64,000 nucleotides of DNA from NCBI RefSeq assembly GCF_003863355.1, contig NZ_QQWG01000019.1, positions 1-64,000 on the forward strand. Direction: 5' to 3'. The notes under the pieces were generated by a model, which was not told the DNA's origin, did not search any database, and saw nothing but the letters and a program-made list of their open reading frames with translations. The translations under genes and the position numbers were made by a program. This document shows positions 27,149 through 36,525 of this stretch, piece by piece; positions within the stretch are counted from its first letter, which is position 1; every line of letters starts with the position of its first letter. The DNA is from Ancylomarina euxina (lineage in GTDB: Bacteria > Bacteroidota > Bacteroidia > Bacteroidales > Marinifilaceae).

Positions 27149-27799
27149 ATGAATACCAAAAAAAATCTAATCATTCTACTGTTTTTATTAATTGGTTCTG
27201 CAACTTTTGCGCAGAAACATGAAGCGACCCTCTTTTTAAAAGAGGGTACAAAACTTAAGGGGCTGGCACGAATTAAAGCAGATCATACCGTAAAATTCAG
27301 AAAAGATAAGAACAGTGAAGCTTGCATTTATACTTTTCGTGAAATTAGAGGTCTGAAAATAGAGGAGGATTATGAACAGAACACCTATCATTATAAGATG
27401 ATAAAGAAAAATATGGTGATGCGACCTAAGCTATTTAAGTTATGTGTCAAAGGAAAAATGAGCTTGTACTCATTGCATCACAAGTATATGCATACTGTAG
27501 GCGGGAGTGGGCCTATAACTATGGCTGGACCTCCAGGTGTTGGCTCTGTTAGTATGCCCGGATTCCCTGGACATACTATGGGGGGCGAGACGACTTCTTA
27601 TTACATCTGCATGAATGATAATCATATTGTAGAACCTGTCACAAAAGTTGGTAATGGTTTGGGAAGAAGCCTTAGAAAAACAGGATTGAAATTTTTTAAG
27701 GATTGCCCGGTAGTTGCTGAAAAAATTAGAAATAAAACCTATAAGAAACGTGATATAGAATTGGCTGTATACGAATATAATCTTCATATTGGTAATTGA
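27149..27799 (+). CDS. Secreted protein of unknown function downstream of the aspartic protease
   Basis: The 216-residue product has a signal peptide (KKNLIILLFLLIGSATFA, cleaved before QKHEATLF). The first part has short beta strands (LFLKEGTKLKGLARI). A glycine/proline-rich centre at about 120-150 carries repeats of the type GPPGVGSVSMPGFPGHT, followed by a helical basic C-terminus (KNKTYKKRDIELAVYEY). It resembles other small Bacteroidota envelope proteins but no family is recognised. Tight spacing after the protease suggests it is either a substrate or a partner. The collagen-like central segment could be flexible or surface exposed. Confidence 0.6.
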   Translation: MNTKKNLIILLFLLIGSATFAQKHEATLFLKEGTKLKGLARIKADHTVKFRKDKNSEACIYTFREIRGLKIEEDYEQNTYHYKMIKKNMVMRPKLFKLCVKGKMSLYSLHHKYMHTVGGSGPITMAGPPGVGSVSMPGFPGHTMGGETTSYYICMNDNHIVEPVTKVGNGLGRSLRKTGLKFFKDCPVVAEKIRNKTYKKRDIELAVYEYNLHIGN

Positions 27800-27896
27800 T
27801 GATAGCCTTTTTAAAGTCTTCTTAATTGCGGCATTCTGTATTATCAAATCCTACAATTTTTCAGACCATAGACGATAAATCTTATTGGTTAGTAAG

Positions 27897-29273
27897 TTAC
27901 CGCCTGCCTACCAGCGAAGTGAAAATTCCGATCACACACAAAAATGTAAAGGCAATAACAATCACTCTCATGCTTAACATGAATGAATCAAGATTGCCGG
28001 CACTAATTTTAGCATCTCCCAAAAACACATGTACCGAAAGGGCTGCAACAGCCATGCTGAACATCATTCCAGTTGTTCGCATTGTTGCAACGGTAGCCGA
28101 AGCAAGTCCTAATAAACGTTTATCTACCGAACTCATTACCGAGTTTGTGTTGGGTGATGAAAACATGCCAAAACCAAACCCTAAAATCAATAAAGCAAAA
28201 ACAATATAGGTATAAGGAGTTTCTTTGCTTATAAAGCTGAGCATTAACAAACCTGCTGCACTTATGCCCATTCCTATAGATGCAAGAATTCTGGGGTCTT
28301 TTGTATCCGACAATTTTCCTGAGAATGATGCAACAAGAGCCATCATGATAGGTTGTGCAATTAAAACAAAACCAGCCTCTTTGGGCGATAAACCTTTAAC
28401 GTATTGCAAATACAAACTAAAAACGAATGTGATGGCAAAGGTAGCGGCATAGTTTATAAAAGCGGATAGATTTGAGAATGCGAACAACTTGTTTTTGAAG
28501 AACAACTGCATTTCAAAAACTGGATTGGGGTGCTTTAACTCGTATCTGACAAAAACAATTAGTCCTGCAATACCTAAAAAAGTGAATGCGATAGCCTCCG
28601 TTTTAGGTAAATGTGAAAAACCATACATCAATCCCGAAACGGAAACCATATAGAGTAAAGTTCCCTTAAAGTCAAATTTCGCATCGACTGGAACGGCCCA
28701 CTCGGCTTTAATTTTCGTAAGTATTGCAAGTATTATTAACAAGACTGCTCCTGCATTAATAAAGAACAAGGAGCGCCACCCCAAGGATTCTGTTAATATG
28801 CCGCCCAAAACCGGAGCAATGGATAAACCGACGTAAACCGCCATCACATTTAATCCAATCATTTTACCTCTTTCGTGCGGTTCGAAAGCAGATATAATAA
28901 TAGCCATGTTCGTGGCAAATATGCCTGCAGCAGCAATTCCCTGCAATAATCGACCCATGAGTAATGTTTCGGATGAAAAAGAAAAGGCACAAAATAAAGT
29001 GGACAAAGCAAATAATATATTGCTGTACAAGAATATTTTAACACGCCCCCAATTGTCACTTATTTTACCAAAAGGGACTAAAAATACCGACGAAGCCAAT
29101 AAAAAGGACATACTAACCCAACTTAAACCCACTGCCGACATCGAAAATTCTGCCCCAATTCTGGGTAAAGCTACATTGACGGCAGCACCCATTAAGGGAT
29201 TCAGGAAATTGGATGTCATGGTAACGGCCAGTAAAATATTCTTATTTAAATTTGGATTTGATTCGTTCATCAT
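27897..29273 (-). CDS. MFS drug/multidrug exporter, DHA2 (EmrB/QacA) type
   Basis: The 458-residue protein has about 14 hydrophobic segments. The N-terminal half carries MGAAVNVALPRIGAEF and the loop PFGKISDNWGRVKIF, which contains the MFS motif A (G..sD..GR..). Helix 5 has the antiporter-type motif C (GLSIAPVLGGILTESLGWRSLFFIN). This pattern is diagnostic of proton-coupled efflux proteins. Drug specificity cannot be predicted. It is the only minus-strand gene in the interval and has no adjacent adaptor, so it probably works alone in the inner membrane. Two plus-strand open frames inside it are shadows. Confidence 0.9.
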   Translation of the reverse strand: MMNESNPNLNKNILLAVTMTSNFLNPLMGAAVNVALPRIGAEFSMSAVGLSWVSMSFLLASSVFLVPFGKISDNWGRVKIFLYSNILFALSTLFCAFSFSSETLLMGRLLQGIAAAGIFATNMAIIISAFEPHERGKMIGLNVMAVYVGLSIAPVLGGILTESLGWRSLFFINAGAVLLIILAILTKIKAEWAVPVDAKFDFKGTLLYMVSVSGLMYGFSHLPKTEAIAFTFLGIAGLIVFVRYELKHPNPVFEMQLFFKNKLFAFSNLSAFINYAATFAITFVFSLYLQYVKGLSPKEAGFVLIAQPIMMALVASFSGKLSDTKDPRILASIGMGISAAGLLMLSFISKETPYTYIVFALLILGFGFGMFSSPNTNSVMSSVDKRLLGLASATVATMRTTGMMFSMAVAALSVHVFLGDAKISAGNLDSFMLSMRVIVIAFTFLCVIGIFTSLVGRR

Positions 29274-29762
29274 TTTATTTCATGTGTGTCCGAAAGTATA
29301 AATTTTGAAATGTAATTTACAGAATATATAATCGGTATGAAACAAGCCCAATAGGTTTACTGATGATATTTTAAGCAAGTTTAATAATAGCACAAGTCGA
29401 AATATACTTGAAAGTTATTCTAAGGATGAGTGGACTTGCAACAAAAATGTGGACAATAAGTTGAGCCATGTATCATTTTTTCTGTTAAAGGTTCATGCAT
29501 GAGCAAAAAGCATGCAACTTTCTTTAAGAGAGTATGAAATATTGGTCTGCTGATACAGAAGCTTCATGTTCAAAACATTCTTTTCATAAAACGGAAGCTT
29601 GCAAATGAATTTTATTAAATTTACTATTCAAGGCAACATGCTTTAATGTCATCCCAGCATGCGATGGGGCCTTGTTTTAATAGAATAAGTAAAATCAACT
29701 TTGGTGTCAATAAACCATTTTTACTTATTAAAGACATATTGTTTTAGCAACACTTAAAAACC
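29274..29762. other. Intergenic stretch of 489 nt between divergent genes
   Basis: It separates the MFS exporter and the GNAT/nitrilase gene and should hold both promoters. A GCATG-rich area with short inverted repeats occurs around 29495-29512 (GCATGAGCAAAAAGCATGC). No gene was recognised. Confidence 0.35.
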
Positions 29763-31286
29763 ATGATAAGAGATATCGAAAACATCGAATTGCAATTTTT
29801 AACACCTAGTGATTATCAAGAGTTAAAAAATGCTATGATTGAGGCTTATTCAAATATGCCCAATTCCTATTGGGGAGAAAAACAGATTAAATCCCTAATA
29901 AAAAAATTCCCAGAAGGCCAGGTTGTTATTAAAGTAAATAATCAATTAGCAGGATGTGCGCTTTCCATTATGGTGGAGTATGACAAATTTGATGAGCATC
30001 ATACCTATAAGGAAATTACGGGTAATTATTCTTTTAGCACCCATTCAGACGAGGGTGATGTGCTTTATGGGATAGATGTCTTTATTAAATCAGAATTTCG
30101 TGGATTAAGACTTGGAAGAAGACTTTATGATTACAGGAAAGAATTATGTGAGCGTTTGAATTTAAGAGGGATTGCTTTTGGAGGAAGAATACCAAACTAT
30201 CACAAACATGCAGAAGAAATTTCGCCCAAGGAATACATCGAAAAGGTTAAAAGAAAAGAAATTAATGACCCCGTTTTAAACTTTCAGATTTCTAATGATT
30301 TTCACCCTTCAAAAATACTGAAAGGCTATCTTGAGGGAGATGAAGCTTCGAATGAATTTGCAGTATTATTGGAATGGGATAATATTTTCTATCAAAAGAA
30401 AATTAGAAAAGCAGCAACTCAGAAAAAAAATGTTCGTTTAGGTTTAATCCAGTGGCAAATGCGTCCATACAAGAACCTTAAAGAATTAATGCAACAAGCA
30501 GAATATTTCATCGATTCGGTTTCCGCTTATCGATCTGATTTTGCTCTATTTCCAGAATTTTTTAACGCTCCCTTGATGGCAGCTAATAATCATCTTCCTG
30601 AATCAGAAGCAATAAGGGAATTGGCAAAACATACGGCAAATATTGTTCAAAAGTTTTCAGAATTAGCAATTGCTTACAACATCAATGTTATTACGGGGAG
30701 TATGCCCGAAATGCGAAATGATCTCCTCTACAATGTTGGCTATGTATGCAAAAGGGATGGGACTACAGAAAGATATGAAAAGCTTCATATAACTCCCGAC
30801 GAGGCAAAAATTTGGGGAATGCAGGGGGGCAATCAGATAAAGACCTTTGATACCGATTGTGGCAAGATAGGGGTTCTTATTTGTTACGATTCTGAATTTC
30901 CAGAACTGAGTCGGCTCTTAGCGGATGAGGGGATGGATATATTAGTTGTGCCTTTCCTCACAGACACTCAGAATGGCTATTCAAGAGTGCGCCATTGTGC
31001 TCAGGCGAGAGCCATTGAAAATGAATGTTATGTTGCTATTGTGGGGAGTGTTGGGAATCTACCAGCAGTTCATAATATGGATATACAATTTGCTCAATCG
31101 ATGGTCTTTACACCTTGTGATTTTTCTTTCCCCGCCAATGGCATTAAAGGTGAGGCGACTACAAATACCGAAATGATTTTGATTACGGATGTTGATATTG
31201 ACCTACTCAGAGAGCTTAATCAATTTGGCAGCGTTAAAAATTTGCGCGACAGACGAAAAGATCTGTTTGAATTGAAGAAACGTTGA
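29763..31286 (+). CDS. Bifunctional GNAT acetyltransferase and nitrilase-superfamily amidohydrolase
   Basis: The 507-residue fusion protein begins with a GNAT domain (about 8-205; FIKSEFRGLRLGRRLYDYRK is the acetyl-CoA loop R..G.G..L). A carbon-nitrogen hydrolase domain follows (about 222-500) with the triad Glu265 (LFPEFF), Lys340 (YEKLHI) and Cys374 (GVLICYDSEFPE). Such two-domain proteins are known in Bacillus (YhcX) and Bacteroidota, and probably link acetyl transfer to amide hydrolysis of one metabolite, though the substrate is unknown. The gene is followed by a strong hairpin and appears monocistronic. The catalytic residues are all present. Confidence 0.9.
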   Translation: MIRDIENIELQFLTPSDYQELKNAMIEAYSNMPNSYWGEKQIKSLIKKFPEGQVVIKVNNQLAGCALSIMVEYDKFDEHHTYKEITGNYSFSTHSDEGDVLYGIDVFIKSEFRGLRLGRRLYDYRKELCERLNLRGIAFGGRIPNYHKHAEEISPKEYIEKVKRKEINDPVLNFQISNDFHPSKILKGYLEGDEASNEFAVLLEWDNIFYQKKIRKAATQKKNVRLGLIQWQMRPYKNLKELMQQAEYFIDSVSAYRSDFALFPEFFNAPLMAANNHLPESEAIRELAKHTANIVQKFSELAIAYNINVITGSMPEMRNDLLYNVGYVCKRDGTTERYEKLHITPDEAKIWGMQGGNQIKTFDTDCGKIGVLICYDSEFPELSRLLADEGMDILVVPFLTDTQNGYSRVRHCAQARAIENECYVAIVGSVGNLPAVHNMDIQFAQSMVFTPCDFSFPANGIKGEATTNTEMILITDVDIDLLRELNQFGSVKNLRDRRKDLFELKKR

Positions 31287-31290
31287 GTGA

Positions 31291-31323
31291 TTCGCCCTGG
31301 GGATGTTAGCTCTCCAGGGCGAA
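31291..31323 (+). terminator. Strong GC-rich hairpin after the GNAT/nitrilase gene
   Basis: TTCGCCCTGG pairs with CCAGGGCGAA as a 10-bp stem. There is no T tract, so it could be an RNA-stabilising or weakly terminating hairpin rather than a classic terminator. Confidence 0.6.
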
Positions 31324-31407
31324 TGGCTTACAGTTAAAAAGAACAAGAATAGTCACACTTATATGGGTGCAATAAGACTCACCTGTTTATTTTAATATTT
31401 AGCTTAT

Positions 31408-32472
31408 ATGGCAAGATTTATAAAAACAAAAAAAGACACAATAGGTTTATCCCCTTATGCGATTCATTTTAGGGGTGATAAGAAAAGCGATTTCATCAGG
31501 TTAAGACTCATTGACTTTAATTCTGAGAAGTTAAATGAACTCGAAGTTGATCGTGTTGGTGAGGTTCTTGATTACGCCAATTCAAAAACAACTTCCTGGT
31601 TTAATGTTGACGGTTTACATGATGAAAAAATCATGCAGGAAATATCATCGGGATTCAAATTAGACACGCTGATCATACCCGATGTATTGAACACGCATGC
31701 CAGGTCTAAAATTCATGAATATGATAATTGTATTTATATTTCATTAAAAATGCTTCAATATCATCAGTCTAATGACCTAATTTCAGCTGAAAATTTTGTT
31801 CTTATCATTAAGGAAAATATACTCTTATCGTTTCAAGAAAAGGTGGGTGATGTTTTTGAACCCATTCGAGAGCGTTTACGAAAAAGTAAAAAAAGAATTC
31901 GAAATTCAGGTTCAGATTATCTTGCTTTTGCCATTCTCGATATTATTATAGATAATTATATATACATCATAAGTTTAGTCGGTGAAAAAATTGAATCTCT
32001 TGATGATGAATTAATAAAGAACCCTTCGAAGAAAACATTAGAAGAAATCAATAAATATAAGGGCGAAATTAATTTCCTCAGAAAATCAATTAAGCCTTGT
32101 CGGGAGATGATTTTGAGCCTGGCGAAAATGGATTCTGAATTGTTAAACGAAAACCTATCTGTGCATCTAAAAGAACTTCAGGATAACATTAACCTTGCAA
32201 ATGATTCTTTGGATAGCTATAGGGAAATCCTTTCTGATCAGCTAAGTATTTTTCATACTAGCGTTAGTAATACCCTAAATGATATTTTAAAATTCTTGAC
32301 TATTTTCTCGGTGATATTTATTCCATTAACATTTATCGCAGGTATTTATGGGACTAACTTTGATAATATTCCAGAACTGCATTACGAGTACGGTTATTTC
32401 GTCATGTGGGGTGTGATTATTGTGACAGCTATTTCGATGATCTTATATTTTAAACAAAAAAAATGGTTTTAG
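31408..32472 (+). CDS. corA: CorA-family divalent-cation (Mg/Co) transporter with GTN signature
   Basis: The 354-residue protein has the large N-terminal cytoplasmic funnel domain, long coiled helix (about 215-290) and two C-terminal transmembrane helices (about 295-315 and 330-350) of CorA. The segment TFIAGIYGTNFDNIPELHY matches the conserved pore loop, but the near-invariant GMN motif reads Gly315-Thr316-Asn317. The family normally uses Gly-Met-Asn to bind hydrated Mg, so selectivity may differ, as in some CorA paralogues. The C-terminus is basic (FKQKKWF). It has no operon partner and begins 122 nt after the previous stop. Confidence 0.9.
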   Translation: MARFIKTKKDTIGLSPYAIHFRGDKKSDFIRLRLIDFNSEKLNELEVDRVGEVLDYANSKTTSWFNVDGLHDEKIMQEISSGFKLDTLIIPDVLNTHARSKIHEYDNCIYISLKMLQYHQSNDLISAENFVLIIKENILLSFQEKVGDVFEPIRERLRKSKKRIRNSGSDYLAFAILDIIIDNYIYIISLVGEKIESLDDELIKNPSKKTLEEINKYKGEINFLRKSIKPCREMILSLAKMDSELLNENLSVHLKELQDNINLANDSLDSYREILSDQLSIFHTSVSNTLNDILKFLTIFSVIFIPLTFIAGIYGTNFDNIPELHYEYGYFVMWGVIIVTAISMILYFKQKKWF

Positions 32473-32490
32473 TAATTATCTAGATTCTAG

Positions 32491-32697
32491 CCCTTTATTA
32501 AGAAGTTTGGTAATTGTTGCATTATCATTGAAGCTACATTAATCTATACTGATTACCAGGGTTTAGTGACTGAATGGTTTAGGTCCATTTTAAATCGAAT
32601 AAGTGAGGAGGCTAATAGTAATCGGAACTATAAAAGGAGTCAGGTGAATGGTCTGGCTAAATCGATAAATGTCTTAACCAAACTGAAAAAGAAATGA
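32491..32697 (+). pseudogene. Possible gene remnant between corA and the SRPBCC gene
   Basis: After a TAG at 32488-32490 an open frame of 68 codons ends with TGA at 32695-32697. It reads IIIEATLIYTDYQGLVTEWF followed by a helical basic tail (NRISEEANSNRNYKRSQV, then LAKSINVLTKLKKK). It looks like a protein C-terminus but has no ATG. No family is recognised. It may be a truncated gene or chance. Confidence 0.3.
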
Positions 32698-32770
32698 AGC
32701 ACATGTGCAGGCTGTTATGAAGATTTATGCGTAAATTATACTATAATAATCTATTTAAATAATTAGAAAA

Positions 32771-33196
32771 ATGGGATGTTATAATTCAATTGTGATCGAA
32801 GCCCCTGCTGAGAAAGTATGGGATGTGTTAAGGAATTTTCATGACTTATCATGGGCCAGAAATGTAGTAACTAAAGTTGAAATTGTAGGGGATAAACCCT
32901 TTTTTGAAGTTGGAGCTAAGAGAATTGTAAATGGGACCTTTTATGAAACCTTATTATCATTCGATAATCACGCGAAAAAGTTTAGCTATAGTATAGATGA
33001 TGGTCCAGGGCCTGCTTCAAAAGATAACCTTTTTGGATATGTAGGAGAATTGACCGTATTTTCTGTTACTGACAATAATTCCTCATTTGTATTGTGGAAG
33101 ACAACATGGGAATTAGAAAAAAATGAAGGTGTTGCTCAATTCCTTAATCCTTTATATAAAGCCCTCTTGCAAGATTTAAAGACTTATATTATCTGA
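32771..33196 (+). CDS. SRPBCC family (polyketide cyclase-like) protein
   Basis: The 141-residue protein has the typical start YNSIVIEAPAEKVWDVLRNF and a WARNVVTKVEIVG strand. The centre carries FFEVGAKRIVNGTFYETLLSF, and the C-terminus VAQFLNPLYKALLQDLKTYI forms the long helix of the helix-grip fold. This is the second SRPBCC gene in the window, and it is not close in sequence to the one at 16.1 kb. Members bind hydrophobic small molecules, sometimes as enzymes. No partner gene indicates the ligand. Confidence 0.8.
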   Translation: MGCYNSIVIEAPAEKVWDVLRNFHDLSWARNVVTKVEIVGDKPFFEVGAKRIVNGTFYETLLSFDNHAKKFSYSIDDGPGPASKDNLFGYVGELTVFSVTDNNSSFVLWKTTWELEKNEGVAQFLNPLYKALLQDLKTYII

Positions 33197-33507
33197 TTAA
33201 TCTTTGACGCAGATTCAAATAGGATTGATGTATGAACCTAAGGCTCATAAGAAAATCAGGTTTAATCAGCATCTGGTTTTTGTGTGCATTCTTTTAGCCC
33301 AATCCCCAAAACTTTCGAGGACAGATCAGGGAGAGATGTTTTTTTACTCAGCTTATTTAGAGTTCAATACTGATTTAGTAGGCTAAATATGATACCAGCA
33401 AGTGGTCTAATTTGAATAACCACACTCAAAGAGTGCGGAATGTTGACTCACAATTTGCCTCTCTGAAGAGGGAGAACCTATTGACTAATAGGCTGAAACA
33501 TACAGGC

Positions 33508-33963
33508 ATGCAAATAAAAGCTGATAATCCAGAGCAATATATCAGGCAGATTCCTGAAGAAAGAAAGGAAGCCTTTGGAAAATTAAGAGAGGTCATAATC
33601 GATCATCTTCCTCATGGATTTGAAGAATGTATGAGTTATGGTATGATAGGTTATGTGGTTCCACATTCCATTTACCCTAAGGGCTACCATTGCGATAACA
33701 AATTGCCCTTGCCTTTTATTAATATTGCTTCCCAAAAGAATTTTGTCGCCTTTTATCATATGGGACTCTATGCGAATCAGGAACTTAAGGATTGGTTTTT
33801 GGAGGAATATCCAAAACACAGTAAGTTAAAATTGGATATGGGAAAATCATGCCTTCGTTTTAAGAGAATGGATCAAATTCCTTATGAGCTTTTAGCCGAG
33901 CTCGTCTCCAAAATGGATACTATAGAATGGATAAATCTCTACGAAAGTGAAATAAAGAGATAA
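33508..33963 (+). CDS. DUF1801 (iron-chaperone YdhG-like) protein
   Basis: The ATG at 33508 is chosen because the family begins MQIKADNPEQYIRQIPEERKE-like. An upstream TTG at 33412 would add 32 residues without family similarity. The 151-residue protein has the DUF1801 pattern: IPEERKEAFGKLREVI near the N-terminus, then a GFEECMSYGMIGYVVP segment and central strands with FINIASQKNFVAFYHMGLY. C-terminal helices follow (LDMGKSCLRFKRMDQI). It is probably a small cytoplasmic protein. Family function is not well established. It stands alone. Confidence 0.78.
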   Translation: MQIKADNPEQYIRQIPEERKEAFGKLREVIIDHLPHGFEECMSYGMIGYVVPHSIYPKGYHCDNKLPLPFINIASQKNFVAFYHMGLYANQELKDWFLEEYPKHSKLKLDMGKSCLRFKRMDQIPYELLAELVSKMDTIEWINLYESEIKR

Positions 33964-34209
33964 AGGAAACCTATGATTGCAAAAGGAGGAATATTAAGTT
34001 TCTCTTTTTTTTTGATATAATAATGAAGTCTATATTTCTTTTTTTTAGATTGACTTTATTTCAAACGTTTTCGTTAGAGTAAAAGTTCATCCTGTCTGAT
34101 TATCTGATGAAAAGGCTTGCTATTAGGGGTGTGTGGAGAAACAAAAATATTACCTTTAGCCTTCGATCAGTTTTTGCTGATCAATTTCGAAAGAATAATT
34201 TGGAAAAGG

Positions 34210-35913
34210 ATGCAAGAAGATAATAAAATGGTTTTTCCCGAGGCGTTTTTATGGGAAACGCATGGTGTACATGTGGGAACAGGAAACGACCATGTGAAAC
34301 ATGGTATTGACGATATTGAAATAATTATCCAGGAAGCGATTAATAGAGCTTATCCCAATATTACATTTATTATCCATACGCCGCGCATGACCCGTTTTCG
34401 TTATGATGCAGAAAAACGGACTGATATTAAATTTATTCGTGGGCATAATGCCTATTTAGATTATCCCAAGAAAATTTCAAATCTGAAAAAGAAATTCGGA
34501 CATCTTATCAATATCAAATACGGAATTGAGTTGGAGTGGTTGGGACCTGATTTGGGTTTACAGTGGAATCGATCTAAAATTTTCCAAGCGCAGGATGCCG
34601 ATTTTGTGATTGGATCTGTTCACTTCTCGCGTGAAGGAATAGCCTATGATGGATCGCTTGAGGAAGCGCAACGCTTAGTTGAAATTCGTGGAGGAGTCGA
34701 ACAATATTGGGGTGCTTATATTGAGGAAGTTATTGAAATGATTGATAGCTCCTGGGATATGATTCAAGTGATTGGACATATTGATTTACCAAAACTATAT
34801 GTCCCAATCCCTAAGCCTTTACTGGAGCTGGATACGTCTAAGCATTTTTTGGCTAGACGGATGCGTGTTTTATTAGAAATGGTGAGTGAATACAATTTAG
34901 CATTGGATATCAATCTTGCAGGAATCCGAAAGAAATGTGGTATTTACCCGCATGCATCTATTCTTACCAGAGCTAAAGAATTGAATATTCCAATAGCGAT
35001 AGGTACGGATGCCCACTCATTAAAGGATTTGGCTCAGGATTATCAGGTGGGAATAGACTATGCTTTAGAAAATGGTTATAAGTATTATGTCAGTTTCTCC
35101 CAATGCATTCCTGAGAAGCATCCATTAAGCTTAGGTGAAGAGAAAGCCGAGCAATACAAGGTTTTGAATCTAGGTATCGAGATGTTGAACCGTAGATTTG
35201 AAAGCTCAAAACAACGAAGGATACCTAAGTTTTCTTTCGGAGGAAGCTTTATGGATTTAATGAATGATCATCACAATTCAACTTCATTGGGAGAATATGA
35301 AGCTATTCGAATTAGAAAAGGAACGAAATCGATAGCAATTAGTCACCAAAAACCAGAAAAACCACAAGGACGCGTTAAGGGACTTTTTTCTCATCACCTC
35401 GATCAACCAGGGGTTTTGTCAATATTATTCAATACTTTAGCATCGGAAGAAATTAATGTGGACACGGCTTATCTTAATTCGAATGAAGATGGAACAGCTA
35501 CAGCTTTTCTTACCCTTTCAGGAACAGATGAGCAGATTCGTAATGCGGTGGACTTTGTGAAGGGAACCTCAGGCGACTTTTTCAAGAATATTCATTTTGG
35601 TGATCAGTTGGAGATTCCTGAATTAAAAGCGGGAGACAATTATCTTTTGGAATTTGACGGTGTTGACCTTCCTATTGCAATAAGTTCTCAAATGCTTGTA
35701 ACGATTCACAACAATATTTCAGGCGTTTTATTGATTCTACTCTCAGCATTGGCTTCACAACAGATTAATGTGTTGGATTTGCAATTAGGACATAGAGGCA
35801 ATAAGGGATATGCGGCTTTAGGAATAGATGGTAATCCAAGAGTGGTTCGTGAATTATTAAGTCAGTTAGGCGATCAGTTCCATGAAACGACACATTTAAT
35901 TCTTAAATCATAA
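34210..35913 (+). CDS. PHP-domain phosphoesterase fused to two ACT-like domains
   Basis: The ATG at 34210 follows a GGAAAAGG site. A TTG start at 34117 would add 31 residues that look non-coding. The 567-residue protein has an N-terminal PHP domain (about 1-315) with H-rich loops LWETHGVHVGTGNDH, IGSVHFSREG, VIGHIDLPK and GTDAHSLKD, similar to HisK-type histidinol phosphatases. From about 385 it carries an ACT-like repeat (GLFSHHLDQPGVLSILFNTL), and from about 495 a second one (LVTIHNNISGVLLILLSALA). ACT domains bind amino acids, so allosteric control of phosphoester hydrolysis is likely. A redox-type small gene follows. Confidence 0.85.
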   Translation: MQEDNKMVFPEAFLWETHGVHVGTGNDHVKHGIDDIEIIIQEAINRAYPNITFIIHTPRMTRFRYDAEKRTDIKFIRGHNAYLDYPKKISNLKKKFGHLINIKYGIELEWLGPDLGLQWNRSKIFQAQDADFVIGSVHFSREGIAYDGSLEEAQRLVEIRGGVEQYWGAYIEEVIEMIDSSWDMIQVIGHIDLPKLYVPIPKPLLELDTSKHFLARRMRVLLEMVSEYNLALDINLAGIRKKCGIYPHASILTRAKELNIPIAIGTDAHSLKDLAQDYQVGIDYALENGYKYYVSFSQCIPEKHPLSLGEEKAEQYKVLNLGIEMLNRRFESSKQRRIPKFSFGGSFMDLMNDHHNSTSLGEYEAIRIRKGTKSIAISHQKPEKPQGRVKGLFSHHLDQPGVLSILFNTLASEEINVDTAYLNSNEDGTATAFLTLSGTDEQIRNAVDFVKGTSGDFFKNIHFGDQLEIPELKAGDNYLLEFDGVDLPIAISSQMLVTIHNNISGVLLILLSALASQQINVLDLQLGHRGNKGYAALGIDGNPRVVRELLSQLGDQFHETTHLILKS

Positions 35914-35950
35914 ATCCGATTTATTAGGAATCTTAGGAAATTATAAAGGC

Positions 35951-36397
35951 ATGAAAGAAATTGAAGAAAAAGTAATACACTCATTTTACAATGGGATGAA
36001 TTGTGCTCAATCCATATTAACAGCCTATGCTGATCATTTGAAATTTGACCCTGCTTTTGCTCTGTCTGTATCCAGTGGTTTTGGTGGGGGGATGGGAAAA
36101 TTGCAAAAAACCTGTGGTGCAGTTACCGGATCGTTTATGGCATTGGGAATATACAATTCTCAAAAGCATTTCGAGAATATTGAAGCTCGTAATGCTACCA
36201 ATCAAATGATTCAGAAGTTTACTGTCGACTTTGAGGCTATGTATGGTTCGCTTGATTGCAAAGCTCTTTTGGATTGTGATTTCACAACTGACGAGGGTGA
36301 TAGCCAATTCAAGGATAAGGACCTAAAGAAAAATGTATGTTCTAAATGTCTTGCCGACTCAGTTAAACTAATTGAAGGTTTGATTGGAGAAAAATAA
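35951..36397 (+). CDS. C_GCAxxG_C_C family protein
   Basis: The 148-residue protein has the family cysteine pattern: a first Cys in YNGMNCAQSIL, then FGGGMGKLQKTCGAVTG (GCA-like position, here CGAVTG), Cys residues in SLDCKALLDCDF, and a late pair in KNVCSKCLADSV. Such proteins probably bind an iron-sulfur or other metal cofactor or act in redox roles, but biochemistry is unproven. It starts 37 nt after the PHP-ACT gene on the same strand and may be co-transcribed. Cysteine count fits an intact member. Confidence 0.82.
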   Translation: MKEIEEKVIHSFYNGMNCAQSILTAYADHLKFDPAFALSVSSGFGGGMGKLQKTCGAVTGSFMALGIYNSQKHFENIEARNATNQMIQKFTVDFEAMYGSLDCKALLDCDFTTDEGDSQFKDKDLKKNVCSKCLADSVKLIEGLIGEK

Positions 36398-36525
36398 GAG
36401 ACGGATCATTTTAAAAGCAATTCCGGGTATTATTCCTCCAGAATATGAAAAGAATGGGATGCAAATACGATTGGGATATTTGCATCTATAAACTCAGTAA
36501 AGAAGAGGTTTGCTTTAAGGATTAA

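Noticed and set aside
27826-29301. Plus-strand open frames opposite the MFS gene
   Set aside because: They mirror the transporter reading frame and carry no independent start signals or motifs.
33204-33386. 60-codon open frame between the SRPBCC and DUF1801-type genes
   Set aside because: It begins with a non-ATG codon, has poor composition for a protein and no family resemblance.
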